Below, one piece after another: positions 7,256 to 14,248 of a stretch of 20,286 bases of DNA (position 1 is the stretch's first letter; each line of letters starts with the position of its first letter). Position numbers and translations under genes: made by a program. Source of the stretch: a virus. Under the pieces are notes generated by a model that had not been told where the DNA came from, did not search any database, and saw only the letters and a list, made by a program, of their open reading frames with translations. The stretch is taken from positions 1 to 20,286 of IMG/VR virus record IMGVR_UViG_3300030107_000343; one strand, given 5' to 3'.

Positions 7256-7963
7256 TTACCTCATTTTAGCAGGTCGTACACCCTTACGGGCTATACCTGC
7301 ACCACGAACTTTTGGTTTCCTTTTCTTAACTTTACCGCCTTTTTTGTACCCTTCTGCCCTTTCTCTTCTTTCTTCCGCACTCATCTTTTTAACAGGCTCG
7401 TCATCACGACTTTTACCCCATTTTTCATAAGCAAGCGCACCGGCAACAGGAACGGCACCAGCTCCCACAGCTTTCAGTCCTGTCTTTATTAAATCTCTTC
7501 TCGCCTTTATGTTCTCTGGTTTTTTCTTTTGGACATTTTTCTTTTCTGTACGTTGGGCTTTAACTCTTTTCTGCTGTAATTTCGGTGACTTTTCTAGTTT
7601 ACGTACTGACCCCCGAGTTTTTAAAGGGTTTTTAGGGTCTACCCGCCCTGTTGTAGGGCTGTTTATGTAGTCATCTAACTCTCGGGCACTTTTATTTTCA
7701 TAATATTTGCCCCTAGCATCAAACATTTTGTCATATTTGTCCTGAAGGTTTTTATCTTTAGGGTCGGTTTTACCGGTTTTACCAAGAGACTTACCATATT
7801 CTTTACTTTTCTCTTTCAGCGTTTGGTAAGCTTTACCTTCTTGCCCGCGTTCTTTTTGTTTAACTGCTTGACGTACAGCAGTCTGACCGTATTTTTTTAT
7901 GGCCGCTTGTACCCCTTGTCTACCTATAAACGCTATTACGGCTGCTATTGCTGGTGCGGGCAT
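7256..7963 (-). CDS. Basic protein A of the RGAG-motif family, 235 aa
   Basis: The N-terminus has a modestly hydrophobic Ala-rich helix (residues 1-18, PAPAIAAVIAFIG). The middle is extremely Lys/Arg-rich, then residues around 165-185 are Gly/Ala-rich and hydrophobic (LKAVGAGAVPVAGALAY) and could insert in a membrane. The last 24 residues contain GGKV, then VRGAGIARKGVRPAKMR. The same end is found in the two following basic proteins. I know no function. Candidates are an internal virion protein that binds DNA or is ejected with it. The Shine-Dalgarno TAGGAG precedes the ATG and overlaps the stop region of basic protein B. Confidence 0.75.
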   Translation of the reverse strand: MPAPAIAAVIAFIGRQGVQAAIKKYGQTAVRQAVKQKERGQEGKAYQTLKEKSKEYGKSLGKTGKTDPKDKNLQDKYDKMFDARGKYYENKSARELDDYINSPTTGRVDPKNPLKTRGSVRKLEKSPKLQQKRVKAQRTEKKNVQKKKPENIKARRDLIKTGLKAVGAGAVPVAGALAYEKWGKSRDDEPVKKMSAEERRERAEGYKKGGKVKKRKPKVRGAGIARKGVRPAKMR

Positions 7964-7973
7964 ATTTTTTCTC

Positions 7974-8591
7974 CTATCTCATCTTACAGGCGCGTACACC
8001 TTTTTGGCATATCCCTACACCACGAATTTTACCGCCTCTCTTGTACCCCGGAACAGCGGGCTTTTTAACTACCCCACCGGCATTCTTCTTAGTCTTTTTT
8101 GGGCCTTTTAAAACGCTTTCGATTTCTTTAGCCGTTTTCTTAGGGTCTTTTTTGTCAATGCTACGTACTGTCCCCTGTCTCTTATTAAGCTTCGTATCTT
8201 TAAGGGCATCGCCAAGTTTAACATCCCCAGATGCTAAATCTGCTAAAGTATAGGATCTACCACTTTTAGTATTAGGGTTTGTTTTCTTGGTTTTTCCAGC
8301 AGCCGCCTTTCTTGCTTTAGACTCTTTTTCTTCTCTATCGTAATCGTCCTTAGCCCACTTCCAAAATTTTTGTTGTACTCCAGATTGTTCTAAAGGATCA
8401 TCTCTGGTAGGAGATTTTTGATGCTTCTTAACGGCAGCACGTACTTCTTCTCTAGTTACAGTTTTACCCTCTTTATACCCTTTAACTGGCCCGCCTTTTG
8501 TATGGTGCGCCCTGCGGTAGGCGGCTCTACTAGACCAACCGCCCGTTCGACTTCTATCATTTGCTGGTCTATATGCAGCTCTTCTAGGCAT
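7974..8591 (-). CDS. Basic protein B of the RGAG-motif family, 205 aa
   Basis: The N-terminus MPRRAAYRPANDRSRTGG and a central Lys-rich region give a strongly positive protein without any membrane segment. A short stretch RQGTVRSIDKKDPK resembles TRGSVRKLEKSPK of basic protein A. The end is GYKRGGKIRGVGICQKGVR and then ACKMR, nearly the same as its neighbours. Another GGPVKGYKEGKTV segment near residue 32 resembles part of the motif. The ATG follows a TAGGAG ribosome-binding site that overlaps the stop of protein C. Function unknown; a DNA-binding or internal-virion protein is the main inference. Confidence 0.75.
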   Translation of the reverse strand: MPRRAAYRPANDRSRTGGWSSRAAYRRAHHTKGGPVKGYKEGKTVTREEVRAAVKKHQKSPTRDDPLEQSGVQQKFWKWAKDDYDREEKESKARKAAAGKTKKTNPNTKSGRSYTLADLASGDVKLGDALKDTKLNKRQGTVRSIDKKDPKKTAKEIESVLKGPKKTKKNAGGVVKKPAVPGYKRGGKIRGVGICQKGVRACKMR

Positions 8592-8600
8592 ATCCTTCTC

Positions 8601-9341
8601 CTATCTCATCTTACAAGGGCGTACGCCCTTACGAGCGATTCCTGCACCGCGAACTTTACCGCCTTTTGCGTAACCTTTGGGTTCTTCCATCCGACGTTTT
8701 ACCCGCGATAGCCTTCTTTTTATCCTTTTCTTCCTGCCTTCACCTACAGACTCAGAAGCAAGGCGCTTCTTCAACCTTTCAGCCCTACGCTCTCGAAAAG
8801 ACTTTTTCTTTGTGTCAGCCTTACCTTTGGAATCCTTCTTTGGCTTTGCTTTCTCTACCGCAGAACCATCGGCTCGCTTTAATCCAAGGGCTTTATTGTA
8901 AGCGTCTCGTTTACTTAGCGTTGGATCTAAATCCTCTTTAAAAAGAGCGGCTTTCTTTTTACCGTCTTTACCCATGTAATACTTCGATCCGGCTTTTTTA
9001 GCAGCCGCGACAGACTTGTATTGCTTCCACTTAGGGCCAGTAGCAGCTTCCTTTTTGGGTCTTGTCATCTCAGAATAGTTAACAGCCCCACCAATAGGCG
9101 GTAGATAGGGGGTTGTTTCACTTTCTGGCTTCATTTTGCTTTCCGGCTTGGGCCAATTCTTCCTCATACCCGCAACGAAATCTGCCTCATCTTTAGCTTT
9201 CGTAGCCATCCTCTTTCTTTCCAAATCTAAAGCGGCATCATCCGACATTTGCTGTCCTCTTTTATATCGGTCAGTCGCTTGGTATGCAGGGTCTGCATTA
9301 CGCCTTAGTATCCTTTCTTTCTGCGCTCTTGACATTGCCAT
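8601..9341 (-). CDS. Basic protein C of the RGAG-motif family, 246 aa
   Basis: The N-terminus MAMSRAQKERILRRNADPAY is helical and charged. The C-terminal half contains dense Arg/Lys helices (RERRAERLKKRLASES, RKKRIKRRLSRVKRRMEE) that look like nucleic-acid or capsid-interior binding helices. The end is GYAKGGKVRGAGIARKGVR and then PCKMR. No enzyme motif or signal peptide is visible. The ATG follows AGGAG with normal spacing. It is the first of three consecutive genes with this end, suggesting duplication or shared targeting. Function unknown. Confidence 0.75.
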   Translation of the reverse strand: MAMSRAQKERILRRNADPAYQATDRYKRGQQMSDDAALDLERKRMATKAKDEADFVAGMRKNWPKPESKMKPESETTPYLPPIGGAVNYSEMTRPKKEAATGPKWKQYKSVAAAKKAGSKYYMGKDGKKKAALFKEDLDPTLSKRDAYNKALGLKRADGSAVEKAKPKKDSKGKADTKKKSFRERRAERLKKRLASESVGEGRKKRIKRRLSRVKRRMEEPKGYAKGGKVRGAGIARKGVRPCKMR

Positions 9342-9350
9342 TATATTCTC

Positions 9351-9965
9351 CTACGCATGGAACGCGGTCATAGTAGTAAACGTGGATTGCGTATACTGTA
9401 TATAGACCCCGCTTGTGAACAAAATACCTTCTTCCGGGACAGTGATATCCCGTGTAACCGTCGCACTTGCCACAGTCCCTACTTTCATAGTGCTTGTTCC
9501 AGTAGGAGAGGTTGTTAAGAAATCAACAGTTCCAGCAGTGCCGGAATTAACGATATAGGCTCCTTTCAACCTAGACCTCCCCGCAAAAATAACATCTGCG
9601 GCGGAATTATTAATTCCTGCTGAAACATTACCCGCTGGATCACCCACCGCTGCAATAGCCGTGACGGTTTTAAAATACTTTGACCCCGTAGCGGTTCCCG
9701 CGTTTGCACCAGTGATTGATTCCGTTTGAGAATCCCCATTTACATCAGTTCCTGTAACCGTAAAGGAAATTCCAGAATCATCACCTGCGGATAAAATAGT
9801 TACGATACGCCCAGAGTCAAAGGTACAACTACCACCAGAAGCAAGTGCGCCACCAATCGTTAAATTAGCATCGTCACCTACAGCGGCGGCAGTTGATATA
9901 CCGTCTGCATCCAAGGCTTGTGTATCGGCGGTTATAAATACCGCGTTTACATCTGAATAGCCCAT
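9351..9965 (-). CDS. Beta-rich virion structural protein, 204 aa
   Basis: Short hydrophobic strands alternate with Gly/Ala/Thr/Asp turns. Pieces such as RIVTILSAGDDSGISFTVTG, then DVNGDSQTESITGANAG belong to a virion protein type I recognise from marine phages, often annotated only as structural. No membrane segment or enzyme motif is present. It starts with AGGAG six bases before the ATG. The distance from the upstream gene is only 27 bases. A capsid decoration or head-surface role is plausible, based on composition and its place shortly after the capsid gene. Confidence 0.75.
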   Translation of the reverse strand: MGYSDVNAVFITADTQALDADGISTAAAVGDDANLTIGGALASGGSCTFDSGRIVTILSAGDDSGISFTVTGTDVNGDSQTESITGANAGTATGSKYFKTVTAIAAVGDPAGNVSAGINNSAADVIFAGRSRLKGAYIVNSGTAGTVDFLTTSPTGTSTMKVGTVASATVTRDITVPEEGILFTSGVYIQYTQSTFTTMTAFHA

Positions 9966-9992
9966 AAATCACTCCTTGCTATAAAACAATCC

Positions 9993-10550
9993 TTATTCAA
10001 ACGGTGTAGCTAACGTGCCATCACCATGAAGGAATGCTTCACAATGCCAAACGGCAGCGGTGGTCGCTTTAAGACGAATAATACCGCCAACCAACCATCC
10101 TTGGGCAGCAGTGCCTAAATCGATTGTATCGTCATCGCTTGCGTCAGGAATAAAAGTGTTAGTGTCGCCAGCAGTTGCAGGATCAAAAACTTGAGCAAAA
10201 CCAGAATATAGATCGCTGGCGTTGCCTGTATTAATCTGCCCTGCACCAGTGAATGTGGTTCCGACAATAAATGTATATTGAAGCCCTGCTGCCGCAGTAG
10301 GTAGTGTCACTACAATCCCAGCAGCACGGTTTAATGTAAACACTGCGCCAGATTGGGTAGTAGCTACTGTATAAGTAGCATCTTCAATCGAAACAATATT
10401 GTCATAAGAAGATACATAACCTGTGGTAACTAGATTACCGCTAGTATCAATATCTAAGTTGGTAGTGATTGCTCCCGTACCGGCAGTTTTGGTGATTTGT
10501 TCAAAACCACCTTCTGAACGAACGGGGCCGTTAAAAGTAGTATTCGCCAT
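9993..10550 (-). CDS. Virion structural protein, 185 aa
   Basis: The N-terminus MANTTFNGPVRSEGGFEQI is shared with structural proteins of cyanophage and other marine phages. The rest is beta-rich, with a patch VVTLPTAAAGLQYTFIVGTT typical of surface or fibre-like proteins. It is the first gene after the terminator that follows the major capsid gene, with AGGAG 6 bases before its ATG. It may be a capsid-decorating fibre or a whisker-like component. The exact role is not known to me. Confidence 0.75.
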   Translation of the reverse strand: MANTTFNGPVRSEGGFEQITKTAGTGAITTNLDIDTSGNLVTTGYVSSYDNIVSIEDATYTVATTQSGAVFTLNRAAGIVVTLPTAAAGLQYTFIVGTTFTGAGQINTGNASDLYSGFAQVFDPATAGDTNTFIPDASDDDTIDLGTAAQGWLVGGIIRLKATTAAVWHCEAFLHGDGTLATPFE

Positions 10551-10618
10551 GTTTGTCTCCTGTCTTGGCTAGTGTCAGCCACATTACGTGACTGTCAGGG
10601 CAAATTCGATCTTATAAC

Positions 10619-10645
10619 AAAAAAAAGGGGGTAACAAGTACCCCC
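10619..10645 (-). terminator. Intrinsic terminator after the major capsid gene
   Basis: On the minus strand, GGGGGTA pairs with TACCCCC around a five-base loop (CTTGT), then eight T follow at 10626-10619. The stem starts 15 bases after the capsid stop. It should end or reduce transcription after the capsid gene and so set its dose relative to downstream genes. Confidence 0.9.
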
Positions 10646-10660
10646 TCTTCAGTTTGCGTA

Positions 10661-11569
10661 TTACGCTCCGGGTGAACCGTACACGCCAAGTGGGTCAGAT
10701 ACCCCAAATGAGTATCGCTCCCTTGCTTTATAACGACTATTGCCCGTATCAAAGTCAGCGTCCATAGACGTAGACATTGCTGTACGAGTAAAGTGCTTCA
10801 AGCCATTAGGTACGTCAGTCATAACGAACCACGCATCAGTATCGGTAAGATAATGATTTACCGCGTAGCCTTCTGGTATAGAACCATTGCTACGCATCGC
10901 GTTGATGTCGTTATCTGCTGTACCGACCCGACCCTCAGTTTCCAACAACCGTGTTGCAACGAATTGCAGTGCGGGTGGGATAATGAGTTTCTTAGGCCGA
11001 GCAGCAATAAGGAGACTACGCTCATCAGTCCAGCCAGCTATGTCGATAACAGCCGCTTCCAAAGAAGTTTCGTTAAGGTCAGCAGCGGTGCTGGGACGGT
11101 TAGAGTTAGTACCTCCAGATACTAGTGGGTGGGCAGTCGAACACAAAGTCTGACCATCACCATAGGTAGTACCAGCAGCAAAGGCGTTGTTCAAAATTGA
11201 AGCACCTTTAACTTGTTTGGTATATGCCATAGCGCGAGCCAATGCTTTGGTATAGCGAGACGATAGCGAGTCATAAAGGTTATCTTCGATAGCCTCTTCA
11301 GTAACACTGAAACCCATTGCTATTGTTTCGTGATTATACCTAGCAGTCCATGCTTCTTGTGCATTGTCATATTCGATGGCAGAGCCTTCGTTTTTAACAG
11401 GTGCAGCAGAGAAACCGGACAGTTTGGTTTCTTCTTCAAAAGAACGGTCAGAAGATTCAGATTCAAAAATCTCCTTATGCTCTTCCCCATATTTAGCGTA
11501 CTCCAGTCCAAACAAAGCGTTTAGTCCGGGCAGGAGTTCCTTTAATAGTTGGGCGCGAGAAATAGCCAT
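10661..11569 (-). CDS. Major capsid protein (HK97-fold, Mu gpT-like)
   Basis: The N-terminus has MAISRAQLLKELLPGLNALFG and residues 71-75 AWTAR. The pattern FSVTEEAIEDNLYD, then LCSTAHPLVSGG, TSLEAAVIDI, KKLIIPPALQFVATRLL and YSFGVSDPLGVYGSPGA corresponds to the major head subunit family related to Mu gpT, which uses the HK97 fold. Length (302) fits that family. No N-terminal delta domain is seen; scaffolding is provided by the separate gene at 12649-13665. The Shine-Dalgarno AGGAG lies nine bases before the ATG, and a strong terminator follows directly. The high-expression logic and place after a decoration-like gene fit the call. Confidence 0.9.
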   Translation of the reverse strand: MAISRAQLLKELLPGLNALFGLEYAKYGEEHKEIFESESSDRSFEEETKLSGFSAAPVKNEGSAIEYDNAQEAWTARYNHETIAMGFSVTEEAIEDNLYDSLSSRYTKALARAMAYTKQVKGASILNNAFAAGTTYGDGQTLCSTAHPLVSGGTNSNRPSTAADLNETSLEAAVIDIAGWTDERSLLIAARPKKLIIPPALQFVATRLLETEGRVGTADNDINAMRSNGSIPEGYAVNHYLTDTDAWFVMTDVPNGLKHFTRTAMSTSMDADFDTGNSRYKARERYSFGVSDPLGVYGSPGA

Positions 11570-11581
11570 ATTAAATTACTC

Positions 11582-12181
11582 CTAAACGCCAGTAGCGTTA
11601 TAATACTGGTGATCACCAAAGTTCCACTTAACGATGAATTCAACGTAAGTGTCTGCCGCAGTAGCGGTTTCTGGAACTACATCAACAACCCTAATAGGAA
11701 GAGTAGCAGTAGTTGCAGCCGAGCTACCAAGGATAGCGACTTTGGAATTACCCGTAACAGTTGATCCAGTATTTTGAACCAATGATACGTTATTGTTTAC
11801 GATAGTACGCCCGTAACCAGCTATAGTCGTTGTGCCTGATACCGCAGCTACTTTAAATAGTGCGTCAGGGTCATCACATACATAGGCCATAATATCGCTT
11901 GCAACAGTGCTTGCAGGATACGATTGCCTAAATGTAAGTTGACTAGTAGAAGGATCAGTGTACGTACACCCAAGAAAAACCCCAATAGGAGTGGCAGTAG
12001 TCGTGCCAGAGTCAATGTTCAGAGTACCATCGCTCGCGTACTTAACAACATCACCATAATAAATAGCGGTGCCGTAGTTGGAAGCGATTTTCATCTGACG
12101 AGTAGACCCAGCAAACACTTGCCCACCGATTAAATTAACCGGCTTTAGTCCATAAGGGGCATCAACAGTAGGATATGCCAT
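11582..12181 (-). CDS. Capsid-associated structural protein, probable decoration protein, 199 aa
   Basis: The N-terminus has APYGLKPVNLIGGQVFAGS and the C-terminus VKWNFGDHQYYNATGV. Both patterns recur in a protein found directly before the major capsid gene in many marine phages. It is beta-rich, with no membrane segment. The ATG has GAGGT upstream. By order (scaffold, unknown, this protein, capsid) it is likely incorporated in the head, most simply as a decoration protein. A minor capsid role cannot be excluded. Confidence 0.75.
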   Translation of the reverse strand: MAYPTVDAPYGLKPVNLIGGQVFAGSTRQMKIASNYGTAIYYGDVVKYASDGTLNIDSGTTTATPIGVFLGCTYTDPSTSQLTFRQSYPASTVASDIMAYVCDDPDALFKVAAVSGTTTIAGYGRTIVNNNVSLVQNTGSTVTGNSKVAILGSSAATTATLPIRVVDVVPETATAADTYVEFIVKWNFGDHQYYNATGV

Positions 12182-12206
12182 AATTAACCTCTAAAAACTA
12201 AAATGT

Positions 12207-12656
12207 TTAATTGCCTTGTCCGAAAGTAACCTTCGATTGCCTATCATTAAATAGTGGCATACGAGGATCATTTTCGCGCATCAGGTTGTTATCCACAGAG
12301 GCCATTTGAGATTGTGTTTGGTTTTCAAAATGTTCAGTACGTTCTTCAACCAATTCTCTTGGAGCCTTACAAAGCATCAATCCACCAATTACAACATTAT
12401 CCGCAAAGCGTTCCTGCTCTACAGTAACCATTGTAATCTCTGGGTGATCCTTTGCTAAACAGGGTTCCCAACCTTCACGTAATTTGGAAGACACATTAGT
12501 AGCATCGACCAGCCCTTGCGTACTAACACGAACCCAATGAAATTCATATCCGTCTTGTGGCGTAGGTGATGGTAACGTCTCTGGACGCTGCCAAGCTCGC
12601 TTTCGGACATTCTTTTCCCGAGTAGTGTTCTCACGATTTAGTCTGTTCTCAGCCAT
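12207..12656 (-). CDS. Conserved head-cluster protein, 149 aa
   Basis: I place the start at the ATG 12656-12654, because AGGAG lies five bases before it and ATGGCTGA overlaps the scaffold stop. An upstream TTG would add six residues that only read through the ribosome-binding site. Residues 1-25 are basic. The middle GYEFHWVRVSTQGLVDATNV, then LREGWEPCLAKDHPE resembles a small family that sits beside scaffold genes in marine phages, function unknown. The residues after about 100 are polar and probably disordered. It may regulate assembly or bind the scaffold, by location only. Confidence 0.8.
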   Translation of the reverse strand: MAENRLNRENTTREKNVRKRAWQRPETLPSPTPQDGYEFHWVRVSTQGLVDATNVSSKLREGWEPCLAKDHPEITMVTVEQERFADNVVIGGLMLCKAPRELVEERTEHFENQTQSQMASVDNNLMRENDPRMPLFNDRQSKVTFGQGN

Positions 12657-13665
12657 TTTGTCTCCTCTCTTCAAGTGCAGCCTGTTTGGCGTATTCTTCT
12701 AGTGGAACTCCAAGCCTATTGGCGAGGGCCACTTGTGTTTGCGTTAATTTCACCTTTTTAGGTGCTGTGCTCCGCGTAGCGGGTGCAACCACGTTAGATT
12801 GTCGCTTCGGTTTCTCAACTTCCGGTTCTTCCTGAAAGTAATCAGGAAATGTCGTTCGCATACGAGAATCAATAGTCTCATAGTATTCATCACTTCGTGG
12901 ATCAACTCCTTCTTTAACGAGTTTAGTATGCAACCCATACGCGTATCCACGCATCTCATCGTCTGTATCAAACCAAGGATTAGCTTTTTGCCATGCCTCG
13001 GCCTTCAAATCCGTTTCGACAGTCGGCGTACGGGTGTCGTATTCATCCATTTGTACAGGAGTTCCATCGTCCTGTAAAGTAGGTACTTCAAAATTATCTA
13101 GTTTATCTGCTTTCAGTTTAGCAGCGGTTAGTTTCTCTTGAGCTTCAACAAGCCCATCTGTATCGCCTGACTCGTGAGCCACACGATATTCTTGTTTTGC
13201 CTGTTCAACTTCAACCGTTGTATTCTTTTTAGCTTGCTCTAATAGCGCATTCTGGTTTTTAGTTACGCTACCTTTCAACTCCTTGTTCTCATCAACAAGT
13301 CGTTGGGCAAGACGCTCTAGTTCACTTTTCTCTCGTTGGGCAGATTCTTTAGCGCGACGTTCATCATGATAACCTTTACTAAAATGCTTTATACGGTTGC
13401 GTACTTTCTCAGAGTATTCTTCTAATTCTTCGTCCGTAACGTCTGCCGGAGGGTCTGAAGGTTTACGGTTTCTATCTGCTTTAGGGGTGTCATTTACCAC
13501 CTCTATATCTATAGCTTCCTCAATAATTTCTTCTTTTGCTTCAGGTTCTGGGGGTTTACCTGAAATATCTACTTCAATAGCACCGGAATCTTCTATTTCT
13601 ATATCTGTGTTCACTGATTCGTCCTGTTCATCTGGAAATGAGTATTCTACTTTTTGAAATGCCAT
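12649..13665 (-). CDS. Capsid assembly scaffold protein, 338 aa
   Basis: Residues 1-75 are highly acidic and disordered. Residues about 80-190 are a long charged coiled coil (VRNRIKHFSKGYHDERRAKE, then LAQRLVDENKELK). The terminus around residues 290-338 is positively charged and helical. This layout, the length and the place immediately before the capsid genes fit a T7 gp9-like scaffolding protein that shapes the procapsid and then leaves. A strong AGGAGGT precedes the ATG, suggesting high expression. Its stop overlaps the next start by eight bases (ATGGCTGA). Confidence 0.82.
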   Translation of the reverse strand: MAFQKVEYSFPDEQDESVNTDIEIEDSGAIEVDISGKPPEPEAKEEIIEEAIDIEVVNDTPKADRNRKPSDPPADVTDEELEEYSEKVRNRIKHFSKGYHDERRAKESAQREKSELERLAQRLVDENKELKGSVTKNQNALLEQAKKNTTVEVEQAKQEYRVAHESGDTDGLVEAQEKLTAAKLKADKLDNFEVPTLQDDGTPVQMDEYDTRTPTVETDLKAEAWQKANPWFDTDDEMRGYAYGLHTKLVKEGVDPRSDEYYETIDSRMRTTFPDYFQEEPEVEKPKRQSNVVAPATRSTAPKKVKLTQTQVALANRLGVPLEEYAKQAALEERRQNG

Positions 13666-13675
13666 GTTTTACCTC

Positions 13676-14056
13676 CTATGCCTTTTGGATACCACGAGGA
13701 TCATCCACTACTGCTTCAATGGAATCATCATTCATTAAACGATACTCTCGTCCATCTACGGTAAACCGTGTACCTGAATTGGCGCGAAACATAACATAAT
13801 CACCTTGTTTACACCACGGCCCTGTAGGGAATCTTTCTGCATCAGCGTAACACTGATCCCCCATATCTAATACAAGCCCTATTATGGACATAATGTATTC
13901 ATGGTGTTTGGTGGTGTTTGCTTTTATCAGGTCTGAACCATCAAAAGTTTCTTCAACAAAAGGGAGTGCTATCAATACCCTATACCCCACAGGTTTGGGT
14001 AATTGTGCGTCAAGTTCTTGTTCTCTAGCTTCTATAGATTTTGCTGCTTTAGCCAT
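13676..14056 (-). CDS. GroES-like co-chaperonin (Cpn10), 126 aa
   Basis: The start at 14056 is chosen because GGAAG lies six bases before it and ATGGCTAA overlaps the upstream stop. An ATG at 14089 would add 11 residues inside the previous gene. Residues 20-32 (PKPVGYRVLIALP), 60-66 (GLVLDMG) and 82-117 (CKQGDYVMFRANSG, GREYRLMNDDSIEAVV) match the Cpn10 beta-barrel. The stretch 33-53 is in the place of the mobile loop that contacts GroEL. It likely works with host GroEL to fold the capsid protein, as known for T4 gp31. The N-terminal 19 residues are extra. No GroEL-like gene is seen. Confidence 0.72.
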   Translation of the reverse strand: MAKAAKSIEAREQELDAQLPKPVGYRVLIALPFVEETFDGSDLIKANTTKHHEYIMSIIGLVLDMGDQCYADAERFPTGPWCKQGDYVMFRANSGTRFTVDGREYRLMNDDSIEAVVDDPRGIQKA

Positions 14057-14246
14057 CGTCATCTTCCAAATAATTGCGCGAGAGGTCATCTATGTATCCT
14101 AAACAGGTTTGTAGACCCCGAATTAAACCTGTTACCTCTTGATACTGAGAGAAGTCTTTAGCTCCTCCACCACCAAGAAATTCTAATGCAGAGGATTTAT
14201 CTTCCTCGATTTTTTCTTTCAATACGTCAAAGACGGTTTTAGCCAT
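14049..14246 (-). CDS. Small conserved phage protein, 65 aa
   Basis: The sequence FDVLKEKIEEDKSSALEFLG, then VTGLIRGLQTCLGYIDDLSRNY is a helical, charged small protein that I have seen next to portal genes in marine phages, with no known function. It ends in an acidic EDDDG tail. The ATG lies two bases after the portal stop, and no strong Shine-Dalgarno is visible beyond a purine-rich AAAGGTAAAG stretch. The end overlaps the co-chaperonin start. A portal-associated or assembly factor is a guess from position. Confidence 0.8.
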   Translation of the reverse strand: MAKTVFDVLKEKIEEDKSSALEFLGGGGAKDFSQYQEVTGLIRGLQTCLGYIDDLSRNYLEDDDG

Positions 14247-14248
14247 AC

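Noticed and set aside
10611-10637. Promoter (TTGTTA, 15 bases, TATAAG) overlapping the capsid terminator on the minus strand
   Set aside because: The -35 is weak, the spacing is short and the spacer is the terminator stem and T-run. It could restart transcription but is not supported enough to list.
12207-12674. TTG start giving a 155-aa version of the head protein
   Set aside because: The added residues are encoded by the Shine-Dalgarno itself. ATG 12656 has ideal spacing and the ATGGCTGA overlap.
13676-14089. Upstream ATG giving a 137-aa co-chaperonin
   Set aside because: The added 11 residues lie deep in the preceding gene and have no ribosome-binding site. ATG 14056 has GGAAG and a stop overlap.
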